A stretch of 64,000 bases of DNA. Source: Ruegeria sp. PrR005. Its GTDB lineage: Bacteria; Pseudomonadota; Alphaproteobacteria; Rhodobacterales; Rhodobacteraceae. Below the pieces are notes generated by a model. The model searched no databases. It had not been told where the DNA came from and saw only the letters and a program-made list of their open reading frames with translations. The stretch spans positions 124,001-188,000 of the forward strand of contig NZ_JAAGOX010000043.1 of the NCBI RefSeq assembly GCF_010500245.1, in the 5' to 3' direction. Below are positions 1-9,048 of the stretch, piece after piece. Each line of letters starts with the position of its first letter. Positions within the stretch are counted from its first letter, which is position 1. The position numbers and the translations under genes were made by a program.

Positions 1-287
1 CCGACACGGTTCTTCATCTCGCGCGCGGCCTTGTTGGTGAAGGTCACGGCAAGGATCTCGTTGGGCCGGGCGCGGCCGGTCATCAGCAGATGCACGATGC
101 GCGCGGTCAGCGCCTTGGTCTTGCCGGTGCCCGCGCCCGCCAGCATCAGGACAGGACCGTCCAGCCGCTCCACCGCCTCGCGCTGGGCCGGATTCAGGTC
201 GTCAAGATAAGGGGTCGGCCGCGCCGCCATGGCCCGTGCCGACAATGATGCGCCTTCAAAGGCGTCCATTTCGTCGTAACTGCTCAT
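1..287 (-). CDS. UvrD/PcrA-type DNA helicase, N-terminal part (cut by window edge)
   Basis: The first about 95 residues of a superfamily 1 3'-5' DNA helicase are visible, reading leftwards off the window. After a short leader come a Q-motif-like segment (LNPAQREAV), Walker A ([12 protein letters not shown]) and motif Ia ([12 protein letters not shown]). This arrangement is that of UvrD/PcrA/Rep, which unwind DNA in excision repair, mismatch repair and replication restart. The start at 287 is the only ATG giving a normal leader. The gene diverges from the lactate dehydrogenase family gene. UvrD, PcrA and Rep cannot be told apart from this fragment. Confidence 0.9.
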   Translation of the reverse strand, partial: MSSYDEMDAFEGASLSARAMAARPTPYLDDLNPAQREAVERLDGPVLMLAGAGTGKTKALTARIVHLLMTGRARPNEILAVTFTNKAAREMKNRV

Positions 288-448
288 GGCACCAAACTAC
301 TTCGGGCCCGCGCGAAATAAAAGAGGACGTTCACGACTTGTTCGCAAGTTCCCGAAAATTCCCGCAAACACAGTGCATTCGCTGCGTTGCAGAATTTTTT
401 GTCAAGGATGCCCGGCAGGACTGGACAATTACGCAACGTCACAGGTTA

Positions 449-1612
449 ATGCGCCGCATGGATCTGCACAGCACTTATCCCGGCATCATGGATCTGAAGT
501 GGCGCGCAAAGCGGCGCCTGCCCAAATTCGTTTGGGAGTATCTGGATAGCGGTACAGGAGTCGAGGCCACGAAGGCCCGCAATCGCGCGGCGCTGGATCA
601 GGTCGGGTTCCTGCCATCAATCCTGCACGGTCCGCTTGAATACGATCTGGCAACCGAATTCTTGGGAACGCGATACAACCTTCCATTCGGGGTTGCTCCC
701 GTTGGCATGTCCGGGCTGATCTGGCCGGACGCCGAGGGGCACCTGGCCCGCACGGCTGCGGCAGCCAATATTCCCTATTGCCTGTCCACGGTCGCCAGCC
801 AAAGCCCCGAGGATCTTGCCCCGCATATCGGCCCGAAAGCCTGGTTCCAGCTATACCCGCCAAAAGACGAAGGTATTCGCAAGGACCTGCTGGATCGCGC
901 GCGGGACGCGGGCTTTCAAACCTTGGTCCTGACCGTTGACGTTCCGGTCGCCTCGCGGCGCGAGCGGCAGATCCGGTCCGGTCTGACACAGCCCCCGAAA
1001 CTGACACCTCGCCTGCTGGCGCAGGTGGCACTGCGTCCCGCCTGGGCACTGGGCATGGCGTGGGCAGGAATGCCGCACATGCGAACTCTCGACAAGTACA
1101 CCCAAGGAATCGCCAACCTGCCGCCCACCGCCCATATCGGCTATATCCTGCGGACATCGCCGACAGCAGACTACGTGAAATGGCTGCGCGATCATTGGCA
1201 GGGTCCGTTCATCGTCAAGGGTGTGTCGCGGGCAGAAGACGCCGACAGGCTGGAGCGGCTGGGCGCCGATGCCATCTGGGTGTCGAATCACGCCGGGCGC
1301 CAGTTTGACGGCGCACCGGCGACGGTCGAAACCCTGCCCGAGATCCGCGACGCGACGCGCCTGCCGCTGGTCTTTGACAGTGGCGTCGAAGGCGGTCTCG
1401 ATATCTTGCGGGCATTGGCGCTTGGTGCCGATTTCGTCATGCTGGGGCGCGCGTTCCACTTTGGACTGGCCGCGCTTGGAGCGGCCGGACCTGAACATGT
1501 GATAGACGTCCTGCGCAAGGATATGGAAGCGAACATGGGGCAACTGGGCGCGCGTACGCTGCACGACCTGCCTCCGATCCGGGGGCTGCCGCCGCCCAGT
1601 ATCCAGATGTGA
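449..1612 (+). CDS. lldD: FMN-dependent alpha-hydroxy-acid dehydrogenase (L-lactate dehydrogenase family)
   Basis: The protein has about 387 residues when read from the ATG at 449, the usual size for LldD, glycolate oxidase and mandelate dehydrogenase. The frame is open further upstream, but residues before MRRMDLHSTYPG do not look like this family, so 449 (or 458) is the likely start. The FMN enzyme signature is present as SNHAGRQFDG, with the catalytic base His281 and the substrate-binding Arg. FMN-site segments such as PFGVAPVGMSGL and VFDSGVEGG are also present. It would oxidise a 2-hydroxy acid (L-lactate or a relative) to the keto acid. Pyruvate carboxylase follows on the same strand 127 bp later, so lactate to pyruvate to oxaloacetate is a plausible flow. 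The exact substrate is not certain. Confidence 0.85.
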   Translation: MRRMDLHSTYPGIMDLKWRAKRRLPKFVWEYLDSGTGVEATKARNRAALDQVGFLPSILHGPLEYDLATEFLGTRYNLPFGVAPVGMSGLIWPDAEGHLARTAAAANIPYCLSTVASQSPEDLAPHIGPKAWFQLYPPKDEGIRKDLLDRARDAGFQTLVLTVDVPVASRRERQIRSGLTQPPKLTPRLLAQVALRPAWALGMAWAGMPHMRTLDKYTQGIANLPPTAHIGYILRTSPTADYVKWLRDHWQGPFIVKGVSRAEDADRLERLGADAIWVSNHAGRQFDGAPATVETLPEIRDATRLPLVFDSGVEGGLDILRALALGADFVMLGRAFHFGLAALGAAGPEHVIDVLRKDMEANMGQLGARTLHDLPPIRGLPPPSIQM

Positions 1613-1739
1613 AAACAGAAAGCTCGAAAAGAGGCGGTTGCGAGCGGTAACATGCCGGTTCTACCCAGAACTACCAATTTTCATGCCGCTATTGTCCGCC
1701 TAAAACCCACGGCCAATTGACCAGACACCGGGACCCGCC

Positions 1740-4700
1740 ATGACCGAATTCAAGAAGATCCTCATCGCAAACCGGGGCGAAATCGCCATCCGGGTGATGC
1801 GCGCCGCCAACGAGATGGGCAAGAAGACGGTTGCCGTCTATGCCGAAGAGGACAAGCTGGGCCTGCACCGGTTCAAGGCCGACGAGGCCTATCGCATTGG
1901 CGAAGGCATGGGGCCGGTCGCGGCCTATCTCTCGATCCCCGAGATCATCCGGGTGGCCAAGGAATGTGGCGCCGACGCGATCCACCCGGGTTATGGCCTG
2001 CTCAGCGAGAACCCTGATTTTGTGGATGCCTGTGTTCAGAACGGTATTACATTCATCGGGCCGCGCGCCGAGACCATGCGGTCGCTGGGGGACAAGGCCA
2101 GCGCCCGCAGGGTGGCCATTGCCGCAGGCGTGCCGGTGATCCCCGCGACCGAGGTTCTGGGCGATGACATGGACGCGATCCGCAAGGAGGCCGCCGAAAT
2201 CGGCTATCCGCTGATGCTCAAGGCGTCCTGGGGCGGCGGCGGGCGCGGCATGCGCCCGATCAACAGCGAAAAGGAACTTGCCGAAAAGGTCATGGAAGGC
2301 CGCCGCGAGGCCGAGGCCGCATTCGGCAATGGCGAGGGTTATCTGGAAAAGATGATTATCCGCGCCCGTCATGTCGAGGTTCAGATCCTCGGCGACAAGC
2401 ATGGCGAGATCTATCACCTTTGGGAGCGCGACTGCTCGGTCCAGCGCCGCAACCAGAAGGTGGTCGAACGCGCCCCCGCCCCCTATCTGAGCCAGGCCCA
2501 GCGCGAAGAGCTCTGCGAGCTTGGCCGCCGCATCTGCGCCCATGTGAACTATGAATGCGCCGGTACCGTCGAATTCCTGATGGATATGGACAGCGGCAAT
2601 TTCTACTTCATCGAGGTCAACCCGCGCGTGCAGGTCGAACATACGGTGACCGAAGAGGTCACCGGCATCGACATCGTGCAGGCCCAGATCCTGATCGCCG
2701 AGGGCAAGTCCCTGGCCGAGGCCACCGGCAAGGCCAGCCAGGACGAGATTGCGCTGAACGGCCACGCGTTGCAGACCCGGATCACCACCGAGGATCCGCT
2801 CAACAACTTCATCCCCGATTATGGCCGCATAACCGCCTATCGCTCGGCCACCGGCATGGGCATCCGGCTGGATGGCGGCACGGCCTATGCGGGGGGCGTG
2901 ATCACGCGCTATTATGACTCACTGCTGACCAAGGTCACGGCTTGGGCACCGACGCCGGAAAAGGCCATCGCCCGGATGGACCGCGCCCTGCGCGAATTCC
3001 GCATCCGCGGGGTCAGCACCAATATCGCCTTTGTCGAGAACCTGTTGAAACACCCGACTTTCCTGTCGAACGAATACACCACCAAGTTCATCGACACGAC
3101 GCCGGACCTGTTCCAGTTCAAGAAGCGGCGCGACCGGGGCACCAAGGTGTTGACCTATATCGCCGACATCACGGTGAACGGGCATCCCGAGACCCGTGAC
3201 CGCCCTATGCCCGCCGCCGAGGCGCGCGCGCCGAAAGCGCCCGCCAAGCGCGGCGAGCCGCGCATGGGCACCCGTAACCTGCTGGAGCAGAAGGGCCCGC
3301 AGGCCGTGGCCGACTGGATGAAGGCGCAGCGCCAGCTGCTGATCACCGACACCACCATGCGCGACGGGCACCAGTCGCTGCTGGCGACCCGGATGCGCTC
3401 GATCGACATGATCCGGGTGGCGCCCACCTATGCCGCCAACCTGCCGCAGCTCTTCAGTGTCGAATGCTGGGGCGGCGCGACCTTTGACGTGGCCTACCGC
3501 TTCCTCCAGGAATGCCCGTGGCAGCGCCTGCGCGATCTGCGCGAGGCGATGCCCAACCTGATGACCCAGATGCTGCTGCGCGGTGCCAACGGGGTGGGTT
3601 ACACCAACTATCCCGACAACGTGGTGCGTGAATTCGTGCGCCAGGCAGCCACGGGGATCGACGTGTTCCGTGTGTTCGACAGCCTGAACTGGGTCGAGAA
3701 CATGCGCGTCGCCATGGATGCGGTGGTCGAGCAGAACAAGATTTGCGAAGGCACAATCTGTTACACCGGTGATATCCTGAACCCCGATCGGGCCAAGTAT
3801 AACCTCAAATACTATGTGGCGATGGGCAAGCAGTTGCGCGACGCGGGCGCCCATGTGCTGGGCCTCAAGGATATGGCGGGCCTGTTGAAACCCGCCGCCG
3901 CACGGGTGCTGATCCGCGCGCTTAAGGAAGAGGTGGGCCTGCCCATCCATTTCCACACCCATGACACCGCCGGCATCGCTTGCGCCACCATTCTCGCCGC
4001 CTCCGAGGCCGGGGTGGATGCGGTCGACTGCGCGATGGACAGTTTCTCGGGCAATACCAGCCAGGCGACGCTGGGCACCGTGGTCGAGGCGCTGCGCCAT
4101 ACCGACCGCGACACCGGGCTGGACGTCAAGGCCATCCGCGAGATCAGCGATTATTTCGAGGCGGTGCGTGCGCAATACGCGGCCTTTGAAAGCGGGCTTC
4201 AAGCCCCGGCCTCCGAGGTCTATCTGCACGAGATGCCGGGCGGCCAGTTCACCAACCTCAAGGCGCAGGCGCGCTCGATGGGGCTGGAGGAGCGCTGGCA
4301 CGAGGTGGCGCAGATGTATGCCGACGTGAACCAGATGTTCGGCGATATCGTCAAGGTCACCCCCAGCTCCAAGGTGGTGGGCGACATGGCGCTGATGATG
4401 GTCAGCCAGGGCCTGACCCGCACCCAGGTCGAAGACCCCAAGACCGACGTCGCCTTCCCGGATTCGGTCATCGACATGATGCGGGGCAATCTGGGCCAGC
4501 CGCCGGGCGGCTTCCCCGCCGCGATCCTGTCCAAGGTTCTGAAGGGCGAGGCGCCCAATACCGAACGCCCCGGCGCACATCTGCCGCCTGTCGACCTGGA
4601 AGCCGTCCGCGCCCAGGTGTCCAAGGAGCTGGAGGGCAAGGAGGTCGATGACGAGGACCTGAACGGATACCTCATGTATCCCAAGGTGTTCATGGATTAC

Positions 4701-5177
4701 ATGGGTCGCCACCGCCAATACGGCCCCGTCCGCACCCTGCCCACGCGCACCTTCTTTTACGGGATGGAACCGGGCGAGGAGATCGCCGCCGAGATCGACC
4801 CTGGCAAGACGCTGGAAATCCGCTGCCAGGCCATCGGCGAGACCGACGAGAATGGCGAGGTCAAGGTGTTCTTTGAACTCAACGGCCAGCCCCGGGTGAT
4901 CCGGGTGCCGAACCGGCTGGTGAAATCGACCACCATGCAGCGACCCAAGGCCGAACCGGGCAATGCCAACCACCTGGGCGCACCGATGCCCGGCGTGGTG
5001 GCCACGGTCGCGGTGCAGGCCGGGCAAAAGGTCAAGGCGGGGGATCTGCTGCTGACCATCGAAGCGATGAAGATGGAAACCGGCATCCATGCCGAGCGCG
5101 ACGCCACCGTCAAGGCGGTGCATGTCCAGCCCGGCGGCCAGATCGACGCCAAGGACCTTCTGGTCGAGCTGGAATAA
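1740..5177 (+). CDS. pyc: pyruvate carboxylase
   Basis: This is a single-chain 1145-residue pyruvate carboxylase, the usual length. Biotin carboxylase comes first (about 1-450: ILIANRGEIAIRV, the glycine-rich ATP-grasp loop GGGGRGM, and EVNPRVQVEHTVTE). The carboxyltransferase domain begins near 530, with DTTMRDGHQS at about 537. The C-terminal biotinyl domain carries the biotinylation motif EAMKMET, with Lys1111. The reaction is ATP- and bicarbonate-driven carboxylation of pyruvate to oxaloacetate, refilling the TCA cycle. The ATG at 1740 starts the conserved N-terminus. The gene stands alone and ends in a strong terminator. Confidence 0.98.
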   Translation: MTEFKKILIANRGEIAIRVMRAANEMGKKTVAVYAEEDKLGLHRFKADEAYRIGEGMGPVAAYLSIPEIIRVAKECGADAIHPGYGLLSENPDFVDACVQNGITFIGPRAETMRSLGDKASARRVAIAAGVPVIPATEVLGDDMDAIRKEAAEIGYPLMLKASWGGGGRGMRPINSEKELAEKVMEGRREAEAAFGNGEGYLEKMIIRARHVEVQILGDKHGEIYHLWERDCSVQRRNQKVVERAPAPYLSQAQREELCELGRRICAHVNYECAGTVEFLMDMDSGNFYFIEVNPRVQVEHTVTEEVTGIDIVQAQILIAEGKSLAEATGKASQDEIALNGHALQTRITTEDPLNNFIPDYGRITAYRSATGMGIRLDGGTAYAGGVITRYYDSLLTKVTAWAPTPEKAIARMDRALREFRIRGVSTNIAFVENLLKHPTFLSNEYTTKFIDTTPDLFQFKKRRDRGTKVLTYIADITVNGHPETRDRPMPAAEARAPKAPAKRGEPRMGTRNLLEQKGPQAVADWMKAQRQLLITDTTMRDGHQSLLATRMRSIDMIRVAPTYAANLPQLFSVECWGGATFDVAYRFLQECPWQRLRDLREAMPNLMTQMLLRGANGVGYTNYPDNVVREFVRQAATGIDVFRVFDSLNWVENMRVAMDAVVEQNKICEGTICYTGDILNPDRAKYNLKYYVAMGKQLRDAGAHVLGLKDMAGLLKPAAARVLIRALKEEVGLPIHFHTHDTAGIACATILAASEAGVDAVDCAMDSFSGNTSQATLGTVVEALRHTDRDTGLDVKAIREISDYFEAVRAQYAAFESGLQAPASEVYLHEMPGGQFTNLKAQARSMGLEERWHEVAQMYADVNQMFGDIVKVTPSSKVVGDMALMMVSQGLTRTQVEDPKTDVAFPDSVIDMMRGNLGQPPGGFPAAILSKVLKGEAPNTERPGAHLPPVDLEAVRAQVSKELEGKEVDDEDLNGYLMYPKVFMDYMGRHRQYGPVRTLPTRTFFYGMEPGEEIAAEIDPGKTLEIRCQAIGETDENGEVKVFFELNGQPRVIRVPNRLVKSTTMQRPKAEPGNANHLGAPMPGVVATVAVQAGQKVKAGDLLLTIEAMKMETGIHAERDATVKAVHVQPGGQIDAKDLLVELE

Positions 5178-5201
5178 GCAAACTTCCACCATCGGAAACA
5201 G

Positions 5202-5231
5202 GCCGCGCCCTCACCCGGGGCGCGGCTTTTT
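5202..5231 (+). terminator. Rho-independent terminator of pyc
   Basis: A GCCGCGCCC arm (5202-5210) pairs with GGGCGCGGC (5218-5226) and is followed directly by five T residues. It lies 24 bp after the pyc stop. Confidence 0.9.
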
Positions 5232-5303
5232 CGTGCCCGCCCCTGCCGGCGCCACGGCCCGGAAAACCGGACAAAGAATTTTCCGCCCCGCCCGCATTTT
5301 CCA

Positions 5304-5331
5304 CTTGCAGGCCCCGACAGTAGTTTATATC
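5304..5331 (+). promoter_or_regulatory. possible promoter of the tRNA-Gly genes
   Basis: CTTGCA at 5304-5309 and TATATC at 5326-5331, 16 bp apart, resemble a housekeeping promoter about 20 bp before the first tRNA-Gly. The assignment rests on motif and position only. Confidence 0.4.
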
Positions 5332-5351
5332 TCCCTCCTCACTCAAACGGG

Positions 5352-5426
5352 GCGGGCGTAGCTCAGGGGTAGAGCATTACCTTGCCAAGGTAAGGGTCGT
5401 GAGTTCGAATCTCATCGCCCGCTCCA
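5352..5426 (+). tRNA. tRNA-Gly (GCC), copy 1
   Basis: The acceptor arms GCGGGCG and CGCCCGC pair, the T-arm GTTCGAATC is present, and CCA is encoded at 5424-5426. The anticodon stem TTACC/GGTAA holds loop TTGCCAA with anticodon GCC at 5384-5386. It is identical to the two copies that follow. Confidence 0.97.
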
Positions 5427-5459
5427 GATTGAGACCTCAGGCCGGATGGCCAAACGGAT

Positions 5460-5534
5460 GCGGGCGTAGCTCAGGGGTAGAGCATTACCTTGCCAAGGTA
5501 AGGGTCGTGAGTTCGAATCTCATCGCCCGCTCCA
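5460..5534 (+). tRNA. tRNA-Gly (GCC), copy 2
   Basis: The 75-nt sequence is identical to the copy ending at 5426, including the encoded CCA. Only 33 bp separate the two copies, so they are probably co-transcribed. The bases just before it (AAACGGAT) are shared with copy 3. Confidence 0.97.
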
Positions 5535-5593
5535 GATTTCTTCGGAACGGTTCATTCTTCTGTGGAATGGGAACGATCCGTCCCGGAAGGGGA

Positions 5594-6082
5594 CTACCCC
5601 ATTTCTTCCTGACACGCGATCGCCGCCTCAAGCGCGGCCATGCTGCCGGTCAGGTCGATCGACATCACCTCACCGTTTTCGTTGTACAGCGTCATCGTGT
5701 ACTTGGCCGCGATGTCATACAGGAAATCGGGATTGTCGAATAGAATATCCGCACCTGGCACGCCTTCGAGATACATCCCACGGGCCTCGGCCTCATATTC
5801 CTCACCGTCGAGCGCAAACAGGACCGGATACCACTCGCCTTCGACGATATCTCCCCAGGCTTCGTTGAAAGCGGTCACGTATCCCGCCCCCTGCACCCGG
5901 TCGAACCCGATACGCACGGTCGAGCCGTCGGTGAATGTGGACTGGATCAGACACCCGTTTCCCAATGTCGGATCGATCAGCACGTCCCAATAATCCGACG
6001 AGCCCCAGTGTTCCAGCGACTGAGCCAGAACAGGACCATAGGCCACCGACCCGAGCGCCAGCGCAATTGCGGCAAGTTTCAT
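5594..6082 (-). CDS. secreted protein of unknown function
   Basis: A 162-residue protein with a clear Sec signal peptide (MKLAAIALALGSVAYGPVLAQ) and a mature part rich in acidic and aromatic residues. The start at 6082 has a good ribosome site (GGGGAGGT) 6 nt upstream; the frame stays open to 6115, but those residues would precede the signal peptide. I recognise no domain or catalytic motif. Two cysteines (in GNGCLIQ and IACQEE) could form a disulfide. It lies on the opposite strand between tRNA-Gly copies 2 and 3. A role in the periplasm or outside the cell is inferred from the signal peptide only. Confidence 0.75.
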   Translation of the reverse strand: MKLAAIALALGSVAYGPVLAQSLEHWGSSDYWDVLIDPTLGNGCLIQSTFTDGSTVRIGFDRVQGAGYVTAFNEAWGDIVEGEWYPVLFALDGEEYEAEARGMYLEGVPGADILFDNPDFLYDIAAKYTMTLYNENGEVMSIDLTGSMAALEAAIACQEEMG

Positions 6083-6245
6083 GATTTGGACCTCCCCCTT
6101 TGTCCCCTCCAGCATGGTCCGCGTTGTGGCACTGCATCAATGTTTTTCAACAACATGGCCGGAAAGAGGGCCAGTGGCGCTCCGGTTCAAAGCATGTTTT
6201 CCCTTGCAGGGCGAAGAAGGCCCGACTATTGACCGCAAAACGGAT

Positions 6246-6320
6246 GCGGGCGTAGCTCAGGGGTAGAGCATTACCTTGCCAAGGTAAGGGTCGTGAGTTC
6301 GAATCTCATCGCCCGCTCCA
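6246..6320 (+). tRNA. tRNA-Gly (GCC), copy 3
   Basis: The third identical 75-nt copy with encoded CCA. It lies 711 bp after copy 2 and has the same AAACGGAT leader, so the duplicated unit includes flanking bases. A terminator hairpin follows. Confidence 0.97.
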
Positions 6321-6333
6321 GATACACCGACAA

Positions 6334-6355
6334 GGCCGCCCGATGGGCGGCCTTT
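6334..6355 (+). terminator. terminator after tRNA-Gly copy 3
   Basis: GGCCGCCC (6334-6341) pairs perfectly with GGGCGGCC (6345-6352) around a 3-nt loop, followed by TTT. Confidence 0.75.
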
Positions 6356-6482
6356 CGCGTTCCGGCCCGTCTTTCCGTCGCGCATTTTTTTTGATCAAAA
6401 ATTTTGACGCGGCCCGCGATCTGCGGCAATGCTTGGCGCAACTGAATCGCCGCGCCACGCGGCTAACCGGAGGTATCTGGCC

Positions 6483-7835
6483 ATGGCCCCTGTGATCTAT
6501 CCCACCACCAACCTTTCCGCCACCGAACAGCTTGTGCTGGACCACGGCAAGGGCATCTATGTCTACGACGCTGACGGCAACGAATACATCGAAGGGCTGG
6601 CCAGTCTCTGGTGCACCTCGCTCGGCTATGACAATGCCGAAGTGATCGGCGCGATCACCGATCAGCTGAACAAGCTGCCCTTCTCGCACACCTTTGGCGG
6701 CAAGACCCATGAACCGATCATGAAGCTTGCCGAAAAGCTCAAGGCGATGGTGCCGGTCGAGGATGCTTATTTCTTCTTCGGCAACTCAGGCTCTGATGCC
6801 AACGACACCCATTACAAGATGCTGCGTTATTACTTCAACGCCATCGGCAAGCCGGAAAAGCGCAAGATCATCACCCGCGAGCGCGGCTATCACGGCGTGA
6901 CCGTGGCCGCCGGCTCGCTGACCTCGCTGCCGGCGAACCTGGCGCATTTCGATGCGCCGGTCGAGGCGCTGCACATCCTGCGCTCGGACGCGCCGCATTA
7001 CTATACCGGGCGTCAGGGCAACGAGACCGAGGCGCAGTTCGTCGACCGCATCATCGACAATCTAGAACAGCAGATCCTGGCCGAGGGCGCCGATACCATT
7101 GCCGCGATGATCGTCGAGCCTATCACCGGCGCCTCGGGCGTGATCGTGCCACCCGAGGGCTATTACGAAAAGCTCCAGGCGCTACTGCGCAAGCATGACA
7201 TTCTGGTCTGGGCGGACGAGGTGATCTGTGGCTTTGGCCGCACCGGCGCCGATTTCGGCTGTACCACCATGGGGATCAAGCCCGACCTGATGACCTTTGC
7301 CAAGCAGCTCAGCTCGGCCTATTTCCCGATCTCGGCCTCGGTCATCCCCGGCTGGATGTATGAAAAGATGATCGCACCTTCGGCGGCGGTTGGCGTGTTC
7401 GGCCATGGCTATACCTATTCCGGGCATCCGGTGGCCTGTGCCGCGGCGCTGAAAACGCTGGAGATCTACGAACGCGACAAGACCTTCGAACATGCCGCCG
7501 AGGTGGGCGCCTATATGCAGGAACAGCTGCGCGCCATTTTCACCGACCACCCGCTGGTAGGCGAGGTGCGCGGCAAGGGGTTGATCGCGGCGCTGGAACT
7601 GGTGTCGAACAAGACCACTGGCGCCACCATCGAAAAGGGCGCGGGCGGCGCCACAGTGCAGCGGCTGGCACAGGAGAACGGTCTGCTGATCCGCGCGGTC
7701 GCGGGGAACTCTGCCGCGCTCTGCCCGCCGCTGATCATCACCAAGGAAGAGGTGGACGAGATGCTGCGCCGCCTCAAGAAAGCCGTGGACAGCGCCTATG
7801 CCGAGTTGAAGGACAAGGGGCTGCTCGCCGCCTGA
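6483..7835 (+). CDS. class III (omega) PLP aminotransferase
   Basis: A 450-residue class III aminotransferase of the family that includes taurine-pyruvate, beta-alanine-pyruvate and other omega-aminotransferases. Seen: the cofactor phosphate loop FFFGNSGSDAND, the aspartate that contacts the pyridine nitrogen in WADEVICGFGRTG, the Schiff-base lysine in MTFAKQLSS, and GYTYSGHPVACAAAL. The start at 6483 has the site GGAGG about 10 nt upstream; an upstream ATG at 6429 in the same frame lacks one. It would move an amino group from an amine or omega-amino acid to pyruvate or a similar acceptor. The amine substrate cannot be read from the sequence, and no catabolic partner is adjacent. Confidence 0.9.
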   Translation: MAPVIYPTTNLSATEQLVLDHGKGIYVYDADGNEYIEGLASLWCTSLGYDNAEVIGAITDQLNKLPFSHTFGGKTHEPIMKLAEKLKAMVPVEDAYFFFGNSGSDANDTHYKMLRYYFNAIGKPEKRKIITRERGYHGVTVAAGSLTSLPANLAHFDAPVEALHILRSDAPHYYTGRQGNETEAQFVDRIIDNLEQQILAEGADTIAAMIVEPITGASGVIVPPEGYYEKLQALLRKHDILVWADEVICGFGRTGADFGCTTMGIKPDLMTFAKQLSSAYFPISASVIPGWMYEKMIAPSAAVGVFGHGYTYSGHPVACAAALKTLEIYERDKTFEHAAEVGAYMQEQLRAIFTDHPLVGEVRGKGLIAALELVSNKTTGATIEKGAGGATVQRLAQENGLLIRAVAGNSAALCPPLIITKEEVDEMLRRLKKAVDSAYAELKDKGLLAA

Positions 7836-7888
7836 CCCTTCGACCATTGGCGCATGGACAGATCGCGCGCGCCCGGCCAAGCTGAGGC

Positions 7889-8662
7889 ATGGCGCGCGGA
7901 TCTGACATCCCGGCAACCAGGACTCCTGGACGCGCCGCCCTTGTGGCGGCGCTTCTTTTTGCTGGCCTGCTTCCCGCGTCAGCAACTGGCGAGGTCGATT
8001 GCACCAGCGATGCGATGATCGTGTTCGACGCCTCAGGTTCGATGGCCGAGATGGGGTACAATGGCCTCGACCGGCCCCGAATCCTGGATGCGCGCGAGGC
8101 GATGCATGACACCCTGCCCCGGATTGCCGCGCTGCGCCGGCTGGGTCTGGTCACATATGGTGCCGCCATCAACGGCGAAGCGGACGGAGATCTCTGCAAG
8201 CGGGTCACGATGCCATTCACGCCCAGCCCCAACGCGGCGGGACCCATCTTGAATCTCATCGACGGGATCGAACCCGACGGCAACACGGCGCTGACCGATG
8301 CCGTCGACCTGGCCGCCCGCGTGTTTGAGCAGCCCCCCCGCCCCGGCGTCATCGTGCTGGTCACCGATGGCGAAGAGACCTGCGGCGGCACGCCCTGCGC
8401 GCTGGCGGCCGATCTGGCCCGTACCGCGCCCGGCCTGACCGTGCATGTGATCGGTTTCCGCGTACGCTCGAAATTCTTTGGCTGGGAAGGGGGCGACGGC
8501 AACCCCACCGTGCCCGAGACGATCAGCCCGGCCGAATGCTTGGCTCAGGCCACTGGTGGCGAGTATGTCTCGACCGAGACCGTCGAAGAGCTGATCCGCG
8601 CCCTGAACCAGACGCTGGGTTGCCCGCTTTACGGGGCACTGGCGCCGATCAGAACGCCTTGA
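7889..8662 (+). CDS. secreted von Willebrand factor type A domain protein
   Basis: A 257-residue protein with an N-terminal signal segment (about residues 14-34) followed by one VWA domain. The metal-ion-dependent adhesion site is complete in outline: DASGS near residue 49, a threonine in NTALTDAVD and an aspartate in VLVTDGEETCGG. Several cysteines (in DLCKRV, TCGGTPC, PAECL, LGCPL) suggest disulfides and periplasmic location. VWA domains bind protein partners through a metal ion; the partner is unknown. It follows the aminotransferase by 53 bp, and its 3' end overlaps the convergent Lrp-type gene by 14 bp. Confidence 0.85.
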   Translation: MARGSDIPATRTPGRAALVAALLFAGLLPASATGEVDCTSDAMIVFDASGSMAEMGYNGLDRPRILDAREAMHDTLPRIAALRRLGLVTYGAAINGEADGDLCKRVTMPFTPSPNAAGPILNLIDGIEPDGNTALTDAVDLAARVFEQPPRPGVIVLVTDGEETCGGTPCALAADLARTAPGLTVHVIGFRVRSKFFGWEGGDGNPTVPETISPAECLAQATGGEYVSTETVEELIRALNQTLGCPLYGALAPIRTP

Positions 8663-8888
8663 AGGTCATCGTGGTCAGCGAGCGTTCGATATTGGGGATC
8701 ACCAGCAGATGGTCGTTGATGTATTTGCCCACATCCGCACCCGCCGGAATGTAGAGCTTCATCAACAAGTCGTATTCGCCGCTGGTTGAATAAAGCTCGG
8801 AATGAATTTCGCGCAGCGCGATATCTTCGGCCACCTTGTAAGTGCTGCCGGGCTTGCAGCGGATCTGGATGAATACACAGGTGGTCAT
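8649..8888 (-). CDS. stand-alone Lrp/AsnC ligand-binding (RAM) domain protein
   Basis: A 79-residue protein corresponding only to the C-terminal effector domain of Lrp/AsnC regulators, a dimeric alpha-beta barrel. The pattern [11 protein letters not shown], then [15 protein letters not shown], then [13 protein letters not shown] fits this domain. There is no helix-turn-helix and no room for one before the start at 8888. Such proteins form ring assemblies that bind amino acids. The gene is convergent with the VWA gene and diverges from hisB. It may sense an amino acid or act with a full-length Lrp; that is inference. Confidence 0.8.
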   Translation of the reverse strand: MTTCVFIQIRCKPGSTYKVAEDIALREIHSELYSTSGEYDLLMKLYIPAGADVGKYINDHLLVIPNIERSLTTMTFKAF

Positions 8889-9048
8889 GCCGCCTCACTT
8901 AAGCTGGTTCGCCCAAAGGCTGACACGCGCTGCGACCGGGTGCAATCCCCTGTTTTCGCGCAACAGATCGCCGTGCCCGTGTCGCGGCACTCTGGCATTT
9001 GCGCGCGCCCCGTGCCAAAAGCCAGCCGAGACCAGAAGGAACCCGCCC

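Noticed and set aside
486-1564. Long leftward frames over the lactate dehydrogenase family gene
   Set aside because: They are shadows of the real gene; their proteins are rich in Arg and Cys and show no family motif.
2919-5192. 757-residue leftward frame antisense to pyruvate carboxylase
   Set aside because: It is caused by the GC bias of the third codon position of pyc. Its His-rich, Leu-rich content is typical of antisense frames.
5399-5743. Rightward frame beginning inside tRNA-Gly
   Set aside because: It translates the tRNA sequence twice and then the antisense of the secreted protein gene.
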